Positions 57,265 to 64,000 of a stretch of DNA of 64,000 bases are shown here, in pieces (position 1 is the first letter of the stretch; each line of letters starts with the position of its first letter). The position numbers were made by a program, and so were the translations under genes. This DNA comes from Blakeslea trispora (lineage: Eukaryota; Mucoromycota; Mucoromycetes; Mucorales; Choanephoraceae), in NCBI GenBank assembly GCA_025331445.1, contig JAIWNE010000086.1, positions 1 through 64,000 of the forward strand, written 5' to 3'. Under the pieces are notes generated by a model, which did no database searches, was not told the origin of the DNA, and saw only the letters and a program-made list of their open reading frames with translations.

Positions 57265-57641
57265 GTTGTTTTTTCAATGAAATATTGATAATTGAGAGAA
57301 ATGAGAAGAAAGATTAAAAGAAAAAAAGGCTTATATTGAATGGAGCTCTTTATATAACAAAAGGTAAACTTGATCTCACAAAGTATACAATCGTTGCTCT
57401 TCATGAGTAATAATTATGCATTAAGGGCTGTCAGTATACCTTACCGAACAGCTGAATTTATTTTTAAAATGTACCGGAAATTGGTATGTTGCTTAAGTCA
57501 CATTTACAGTGGTGACACATGACGTGACTCACAGTGAAGAGGGGAAGATACCTACTATGTATTTGTTCTCTTTCTCAAGTTACTGCAAAAATTATCCTTT
57601 GTCCTGTAACAGCGAAGTAAACATCAAAAAGAATGCAAAAA
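57265..57641. other. Upstream region of the Crypton gene
   Basis: No gene. It contains the likely promoter side of the recombinase gene (to the left) and the 3' flank of tRNA-Met (to the right). Confidence 0.4.
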
Positions 57642-57715
57642 TGCTCCCTGCCAGGATCGAACTGGCGACCTTCAGATTATGAGACTGACGCTCTACCAAC
57701 TGAGCCAAGGAAGCA
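57642..57715 (-). tRNA. tRNA-Met (CAT)
   Basis: 74 nt cloverleaf on the minus strand: acceptor TGCTTCC with GGGAGCA, A box TGGCTCAGTTGG, anticodon loop TCTCATAAT with anticodon CAT, B box GGTTCGATCC-like (AGTTCGATCC). Elongator-type by its overall form. It abuts LINE-B, whose insertion in the A box duplicated the first 15 bases of the gene, so the copy here is complete. Confidence 0.95.
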
Positions 57716-57726
57716 CTTTTCTTTCG

Positions 57727-58080
57727 TGTTATGGTAACAAATAAATTTTACCGTAACAACGAAGTAAATTTGGACTTTGCCAACACTGAAGAGATTCCTG
57801 TATTCCTACGCAACTGGAACGTAAACAAAAAGCGTCAGTTCAAGCCCAAGCCTAGTAATTGTAACCCAGCCAAGCGCCAGAGACGTTCCGGACCGGACAG
57901 CCATAACCATAGCCATAGTATAAATAGACTGTGATGAGAAGATATTAATAACTCTTTATCTTTTAATATCTTTACATCACAAGTAAATTAGTTTATAAAT
58001 ATTATCATCAATAAAGTACATCTTTTAATATCTTTACATCACAGGTCAATATAAGCTCACTTATATATCTGACGCTGACA
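57727..58080 (+). mobile_element. Probable solo LTR in the LINE-B leader
   Basis: 354 bp from TGTTATGG to GCTGACA, flanked by TTCG on both sides (57723-57726 and 58081-58084). It contains TATAAATAG (about 57919) and AATAAA (about 58010), and a 24 bp tract repeated at 57958 and 58020. Its first 208 bases hold a 67-codon frame (57731-57934) whose KKRQFKPKPSN..KRQRR segment resembles the ORF ends at 18287 and 18707. Confidence 0.6.
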
Positions 58081-58257
58081 TTCGCTTTTCAAACATTTTG
58101 GCTAATCTCTTATCAAGTCACGTGACCGAATTTTGCTTGAAATTAACCAATCAAATTACTGCCCTACTTACATCTGTCAATACACTGTCAACTAGATCCT
58201 TTATTTTTAACGGATTACCTCATACAACTAGTATAGACCTCGATACTTCTGTCCTTC

Positions 58258-59397
58258 TTGATGGATGCAAACAATACCAACGATCCTCAACTGGCCTGCC
58301 TGCTTGCAGAGATCATGAGCATCATGAGAGAGCTCAATAAAAAATTTGACTCTCTTGTCGAACAGATGTCGGACCAGAAAAAGGTTCAAGAATTGTTCCG
58401 AGTGGAGTTGAACCAATTACGCGCCAACATGGCAAAGGTGGGTGGTGTGCATGTAGCCACTGCATCCATGGATGCAAATCATCCATCCATCCCCCAAAAG
58501 GGCAAAGAGGCCCCCAAAGAGATCCAAAGGTCTAAAGAGGTCCAAAGGCCTAAAGAGGTACCCAAGCCAACCCAAGAAGCACCTGCCAACACCTGGGTTA
58601 CTGTCGCCAAGTCCAAAGCCAAGGCCAAGCCCTCTGCCAAGAAACTCGCTGCCACCGGTCGAGCTTTTGCTCCTCCCCTTGCCTCTACCTCTCCAGGTCG
58701 CTATGACTACGTGTACCTGCACCAGTCTCGTCGCTTGGATAGAAAGGAGATTCGTAGCCGATTCACCTCGTTAGGTATTGATACCTCTCATATCTTGGAT
58801 CTCTCTTTCCCTGCTCGCTCAGTTGTTGGTATCCTCCTTCATGCTGAATACAAGCAAGAGTTCTTAGCCAAACTAAACGCTTGTAAGATTGTACCCATTG
58901 CCACCTTTGATCCTCTGTCCCATGATCATATCATTGATCCCAAGTTCAAGTATATGCCTGCTACCCAACGTGTACTACTAGCTAAGGCTATCCAAGAAGA
59001 CCGTTGCACCCGTACTCTCTACTTTGTACGAGTATACTTAGTACCCAGTGTTGCTAAGTATTTCGTTGAGCAAGGTTGGATGAATGAAGCCAAGGCCTCT
59101 GCTATCATTACTGACCGCATGCCTAGACCAACAAAGAGACCACGCATGAATGCCAACACAGCAGCCGCTGCTTTTCTGCGTTCTGTTTCCTTTGAAGGTC
59201 CCTCGGATACTAATAAGGTCACCTTTGATCTGTTTGGTAACCGTGTTGAGGGTATGGATTTAGACATCACAGAAGAATTCCATCCTGATGCGTATGGAAC
59301 TGACTCTGGTACTGATTCCGAAATCGAGCAAGATACCCTGGATAAATCATCTAGTCAAAGATTGATCCAATTGCCACAAATACTAGACTATCGATAG
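58258..59397 (+). CDS. LINE-B ORF1, intact
   Basis: 379 codons, in-frame from about 58258 (first ATG 58261). Residues 10-60 are a coiled coil (LLAEIMSIMRELNKKFDSLVEQMSD), residues about 85-145 Lys/Pro-rich, then a basic domain shared with LINE-A (YDYVYLHQSRRLDRKEIRSRF, LDLSFPARSVVGILLHAEY) and an acidic tail. No CCHC knuckle. It would coat LINE RNA. The ORF2 frame overlaps its last codons. Confidence 0.85.
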   Translation: MMDANNTNDPQLACLLAEIMSIMRELNKKFDSLVEQMSDQKKVQELFRVELNQLRANMAKVGGVHVATASMDANHPSIPQKGKEAPKEIQRSKEVQRPKEVPKPTQEAPANTWVTVAKSKAKAKPSAKKLAATGRAFAPPLASTSPGRYDYVYLHQSRRLDRKEIRSRFTSLGIDTSHILDLSFPARSVVGILLHAEYKQEFLAKLNACKIVPIATFDPLSHDHIIDPKFKYMPATQRVLLAKAIQEDRCTRTLYFVRVYLVPSVAKYFVEQGWMNEAKASAIITDRMPRPTKRPRMNANTAAAAFLRSVSFEGPSDTNKVTFDLFGNRVEGMDLDITEEFHPDAYGTDSGTDSEIEQDTLDKSSSQRLIQLPQILDYR

Positions 59398-62300
59398 GAT
59401 TATGGAATGCTAATGGGCTTCAACTCACTAGTGTTGCAGACGTCTTATCCCACTGCCGCTCCTTTGACATTGTACTCATCACTGAAACATGGATCCTCTC
59501 ACCCTCCTTACTATCAACATCATGGACCCAATTCCACACCTACGGTAAACCTGTAGCTGGCAACTACAGAGGCTCCCAAGGTATCGTGGCTTTGGTCAAT
59601 CCTGATTGTCCTGTTTCTGTCACTCATTTAACTTCTCCTAACCCGTACACCCTCTGTCTCCAGTTTGGTCAACTGCGTATCGCCTGTTTCTATTTACCTC
59701 CTTCCCTTTCTTTGGATCAAGTACTGACCACACTTGACTCTATCCCTCTCAGCCGAGATACTATCCTCTGTGGTGACTTCAACGCTAGACTCTCTTCTCT
59801 TGTTGGTGATTCTCTTGGTAATTCTCGTGGAACCCAACTCAAACAATGGATAGCTGATCGTGGACTTGATATCCTCAATTCTTCACTTGCATACGGTATT
59901 CCCACATACCTGACCTACCGCAATGAGAATGTACATAGCAGTATCATTGATCTGTTTATTACGAACAATATCCAAGCTCTACAAGATCCATCCATGGATG
60001 TGTTTTCAGACTTGTCTCTGAGCTCTGATCATCGCCTGCTCTCCTTAAGCTTTGATTACCTCTCTACTACTGACACTGAATCCCATCTACCTTCTGACCT
60101 TCCCTCTCAACAACAACGAAAGATGTGGCAACTTTCAAAGTTGAAGAAAGCTGAAGTAGCCGCTCTGTACAGACAAACCTTTGTATCGCAAACCGACTCG
60201 CTTCTTACTGATCTTCAGTCTGAAATTGAGCTGATCGCTAATAGACCAGAAATGTGCATCCAACCTGATTTTGATAATTTGAATTCTAGGCTCTGCCATG
60301 CTGTCTACCACGCACTTGATCATTCGGTAGGTGTGAGACCACCTCGTCCTAAACACTGGCACAAATACTGGACGCCTGCTTTACAAAAATCAGCCGAATA
60401 CAGAGATTATTGTTACAAAAAGTGGCGACGTAACAATGGTGTTGATAAAATTTTGTGGTGGCAAAAACATCAACAGGCGCATAAACAATCTCGACACGTT
60501 GTCCTTGTAGCAAAACGGTTGTCATGGCGAGACTATTGTCGTTCCTTGGAAATTGATTTTGACAAAGCACAATCTCAAATCAAGTACCAAAAACGCCGAC
60601 GTGAAAAATCTGGCACATTTTCTCATGTTGATGGTCCAATCACTGCTGCAAACATCATGGTTCAACATTTGGAATCAGTGTATAATGGTCACTCCTTAGA
60701 AGCTATTCCTGAACCAGTCAATTTTGTTGATTCTGATCAATTTCCCTTGCCGGCTCCGTCTGATTTAGATGCTGATATTTTCTCTCCTTCCACAATTGAG
60801 TTCTATATCCAGCAAATACCTCGTCGAAAAGCCCCTGGTATTGATCATATTCGTGCAGAAATGCTGTTACCTATCCGTAGTCACTTGGCCAAAGTTCTCT
60901 CTCCTTTTTTCTTACTCTGTTGGAGTTGGTCCCAAGTTTCTTCGTTTTGGCGTCAAGCGCAGGTGTTCCCTATTTTCAAAAAAGGTGATCCCAACGACCC
61001 TGCTAACTACCGTCCCATCTCTTTGACTTGTATTCTCCGCAAGCTCTTCGAGTTTGTGTTGCAACCGTCACTGAGAGAGTATTGTCCTGAATTGGATGTT
61101 GCTCAAGGTGGCTTTCGTCTACAGCGCTCTGCACTGGATCAAGCACTCTGTCTACATGATTTGATGCAAGATTTTCTAGTCAAGCACAGCTATCACTACC
61201 CTGTTGTCGCTTTTCTAGATATCAAAGCAGCATATGACACTGTCGATAGAAATATCATTTGGAAAGCTCTCCGTCGTAGTGGTACTCCTCTTGCTCTCTT
61301 GAACTTACTGCAACATCTTTTTGATGATGTCTCTATCTCTGTCCTGATTGACAACCACGCTTCTTCCTCCTTTGAGCCAGTCACTGGTGTGCTGCAAGGT
61401 TCAGTACTGAGTCCTTTGTTGTATTCTATATACATCAATTCTCTTCCTTCTGTCCTTCGCTCTTTCGCCTCTGCCTTGACTACTCATGTAAAGCACCCTG
61501 ACCATGAAGCTCCCCTAGCTATCAACTCTCTCCTTTTTGTTGATGATGTGGCTATATTCGGCACTAAGAAAGAAGTTGAAAACATGCTAGTTGCAGCTGA
61601 CAGGCACTCCAAGCAATTAGGATACCGTTGGAATCCATTGAAGTGTGCAGTGTTGAATCATCCTAGTGCTCGCACTAATTCTTCACAAGCCGCTCTCTCA
61701 CTCTATAGTGTTGCCCTACCTCAAGTCGACGAGTTTGTCTATCTAGGCATTCCGTTTCAAAGGAAAGGTATCTCAGGATCCTCCTTGGCAAAAACCGTTG
61801 TACTAGTACTATGGCTGCTATGTCAACATTACACAAGATGGGTGCTCATCGCTCTGGTTTCTCTCTACAACTTAGTTCAAAGCTTTACGCTACTTTTATT
61901 CGTCCAAAATTTGAATATGGGTTGGCTATTGCTCAATTGACCAAAAAGAACCTGCATGACTTGGAAAGGCTACAATACCGCTGTTTACGCTTGCTCGTCG
62001 GTGGTAATCCTTCCTCGTCTACTACAGTCCTCAAGCTAATGACCAACACTCCTTCTGTCTCTTGGCGTACTGATATGCTTGTTACCAAGTACTGTCTCCG
62101 GTCTGAGTACCTACCTCCTGACTGTCTCTTAGTTCTGCTGCAATCTGCTATGGACCATAACACCCTCTTGCGCAACCACTTGCAAAAGAATCGGTTGTTT
62201 ATGAGTCTACCAGACCCACCACCGCTCAGTACAAAAGAGTTAAAATTCTTCTTCTGGGTTGACCGTGTCAAAACGTACCAGTCTTTTCGTGCCTCCACTG

Positions 62301-62755
62301 ATCAAGTCCTTGCTAAAGCGTGACGACCTTTACTTGGTACTGATCCAGTTCTTTATCTACCTGCTTCTCGTGTTGATCGTAGTTGTCTTGTGCGTTGGCG
62401 TATGGGTTGGCTACCCGGTTCACCACATGACTGTCCATGTACTCGCGATCACACCTCTCGTCGTCATTTCGACCGTCTTGAGTGTGAAGCAATTCCAACG
62501 GACGTATGGGATGCCCTTCCACAGGCTCCTACGGGTGAGCATGCTATTGATAATGCTATCAATTTGCTGCCCACTTCTGTTCAAGAATACTGCGACTACT
62601 GGCCTGCTCTTCTGACTCTTCTCTGGTACGTTGAATGCCTGGTCAAGCCTGAAAGTACTTTTGTCGAAGACCCAGAGCCTGGCAAACTCTGGCGTCAAGC
62701 TCTCTCCTCTGGTGATTCTAATCCCACTACTACTACTACTACTGATACCGGTTGA
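59355..62755 (+). pseudogene. LINE-B ORF2: endonuclease and reverse transcriptase
   Basis: The frame is open from 59355, inside ORF1, and has no ATG near its start: the endonuclease begins at SIGLWNANGLQ (59391) and LITETWILS, followed by LCGDFNARL, SSIIDLFIT and SSDHRLL. RT: AFLDIKAAYDTVDRN, GVLQGSVLSPLLYS and LLFVDDVAIFG, where the usual Ala of FADD is Val. A frameshift near 61795 moves the reading to another frame (KMGAHRSGFSL..PKFEYGLAI), and a TGA at 62321-62323 precedes the last part (RWRMGWLPG, then a Cys-His motif CPCTRDHTSRRHF). About 1130 residues in all; this copy is inactive. Confidence 0.88.
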
Positions 62756-63011
62756 TGCTTGTCTTGTTGCTTTCGTCTCACACTGTCACAACCTTTTAGA
62801 ACAGATGTCGAGCGTTCTTCATTTCACCTTCAATCACGAGTAAGTTTAGCTGCTCTGGCCTCTCTCAAGCCTTTTTTATATATTTTCTTTGTTGCTCCCC
62901 TATATATATTTTTTTAGTACACTCTTCTCTTTGTTTCCTTAGAATTGCAATAATGGCAAAAAAAGCCGCCTGCATTAATTCTTTTTTATAATAAAATTAA
63001 AATCTTTAACC
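62756..63011 (+). other. 3' region of LINE-B
   Basis: Noncoding, T-rich, ending AATAAAATTAAAATCTTTAACC-like sequence. The last 12 bases are close to those of LINE-A, which suggests a 3' recognition signal for reverse transcription instead of a poly(A) tail. Confidence 0.6.
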
Positions 63012-63030
63012 TGAGCCAAGGAAGCGCTTT
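63012..63030 (-). repeat. 5' fragment of tRNA-Met, target duplication of LINE-B
   Basis: 19 bases matching 57701-57719 with one change (A to G on the plus strand, at tRNA position 1). It ends at the same A-box position as the tRNA-Lys fragment. Confidence 0.88.
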
Positions 63031-64000
63031 ATGCGATACATGTTGTATTTTATTTTGTGTCGCCTTTCGTTCCGTCTGCTGTTGTAATGGTGTTGGATCT
63101 AAGATTAGTGATGTTGAGTAAGATCGTTACAAGAAGTAGTGCAATAGAAAAAGGTTGTCAAGAAAAATTGTGTGTCCTCAGATCGGCTTTTGAATTGAAG
63201 CTGAAGAAATTGGTTGATTATAATACCATATGTACCTGTCAAGTAGGTCTATCTGTTGTATCGAGTTGTTGTCTATTCTCTTTATCTGTCTCTCTGTTAT
63301 TCTCTTTTATTTCTATTATTATTCTTTATATTGTATTTCTCACCGTCTCTGTTCTTTTCCCTTTTTCTTTATTATTTTCTTCATTTCTTTATTTTATTTC
63401 TATCTCTCTTTTATTTTCTTATATTGTGTATCCTGTTCTCTTTCCGTTTATTTTATTTTTACCATTTATCCGTCTATCTTGTATCCGTTATGGTAATCTC
63501 GTTGTCTCTGCCGGTTCTCGGTGTTGTCTAAAACAGCAATTGATATCCAGAGTAAGAATATCGTGTGAAGTACAAGGTTACAATGCTGTAAAAAGCGATT
63601 ATGTTGCTTGGTGCAACTTAGACCCTGTCGGCGATCGTTGTCAAAAATCAAGAAAAACTCAAAAAAACATAATGAAGGCGCTCGAATATCTATTGTAACA
63701 AGAAGTAACATTGTTGTATGAATACCCGATACTATAAGTAGTATTCTAAGCTGAATAGTTGAATAAACATCTCTTTCTTTAAGTTTGATTTCCTATACTT
63801 CTTCAATTTCCTTTTTGAAGCTTACTTGTGCCTAAAACTCTATATATTCTCTGTATATAATTATAAAGTAGTCTCCTACAGTCTTCTACCGAGTAATTAT
63901 ATCATTTTGTGTTTATTATTTTTGAAGTCGTTGATCAAAGGTAAACATAAAAGAGAATTATACCGTTGTCATATGTTTGTCATGGCAATAAATCGGCATT
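63031..64000 (+). other. LTR-like debris with a doubtful spliced frame
   Basis: A frame is open from 63057 to TAA 63699. Its middle (63243-63536) is a pyrimidine-rich tract that begins GTAGGT and ends ACAG, so it reads better as a 294 nt intron; the outer parts then encode about 115 residues (VLRSAFELKLKKLVDYN and GYNAVKSDYVAWCNLDP). TATAAG near 63733 and AATAAACATCTCTTTCTTT near 63762 follow, the arrangement of the LTR-like segments elsewhere. No family recognised. Confidence 0.35.

Larger units (their letters stand above)
57720..63011 (+). mobile_element. LINE-B, non-LTR element inserted in a tRNA-Met A box
   Basis: Related to LINE-A in both ORFs and at both ends, on the plus strand, antisense to the tRNA. 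The target repeat TGAGCCAAGGAAGC.CTTT is present at 57701-57719 and 63012-63030 (one mismatch). The 3' end reads ..AAAATCTTTAACC before TGAGC, close to LINE-A. An LTR-like insert (57727-58080) splits its 5' leader: without it the leader reads TTCGCTTTT, as in LINE-A. The exact 5' boundary is uncertain by several bases. Confidence 0.9.

Noticed and set aside
63243..63536. Multi-span membrane protein in the 63057-63698 frame
   Set aside because: The hydrophobic part is a pyrimidine-rich tract with GT..AG borders; it reads as intron or low-complexity DNA.

Overview
The window looks like nuclear DNA of an early-diverging fungus, most likely Mucoromycota (Mucorales-type). It is AT-rich, has 57-73 nt GTAAGT-type introns, two ordinary eukaryotic tRNA genes, and a mix of Ty3-like LTR elements, CACTA, Plavaka-like, IS630/Tc1-like, Crypton and non-LTR elements. 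No conserved single-copy host gene is recognisable. It reads as a transposon graveyard of the kind found in heterochromatin or near centromeres; that setting is inference.

Layout. 1-5800: a four-exon gene of unknown function (1011-1941) and the right part of a repeat that ends in CTGTAGTG inside a gag fragment. 5801-18285: a minus-strand Ty3-like element with two LTRs (6308-7382 and 17209-18285). A second gag follows the left LTR. A Plavaka-like DNA transposon (8394-12597) sits in its integrase, and a 532 bp LTR-like insertion (13005-13536) between RNase H and integrase. 18287-18913: two small ORF ends with a shared basic motif. 19183-30337: a CACTA element with TSD GTC, carrying an intact four-exon passenger gene, a decayed tnp2 transposase and a nested IS630/Tc1-like transposon (25673-28399) whose 709-codon transposase ORF is open. 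31420-33270: a non-autonomous relative with TSD ACG. 33341-38090: LINE-A, inserted in the A box of a tRNA-Lys(CTT) gene. 38734-38913: a TA-flanked MITE. 39157-41902: a truncated Ty3-like element. 41903-54118: a second copy of the repeat seen at the left edge, interrupted by an L1-like LINE (46457-52214) with both ORFs open. 54976-57264: a Crypton tyrosine recombinase with a GCR1-like C-terminal domain. 57642-63030: a tRNA-Met gene followed by LINE-B, a relative of LINE-A inserted at the same A-box position. 63031-64000: LTR-like debris.

How the parts work together. The elements are nested or abutting. Most target-site duplications can be read directly, which gives a relative order of insertion. 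LINE-A and LINE-B are the most coherent system: both sit after TRGCTCA in a tRNA A box, in antisense orientation, and rebuild an intact tRNA gene next to the LINE 5' end. The most unusual sequence-level signal is in the Plavaka-like transposase gene: about 48 copies of ATACC on the coding strand, in all three reading frames, with no copy of the complement.
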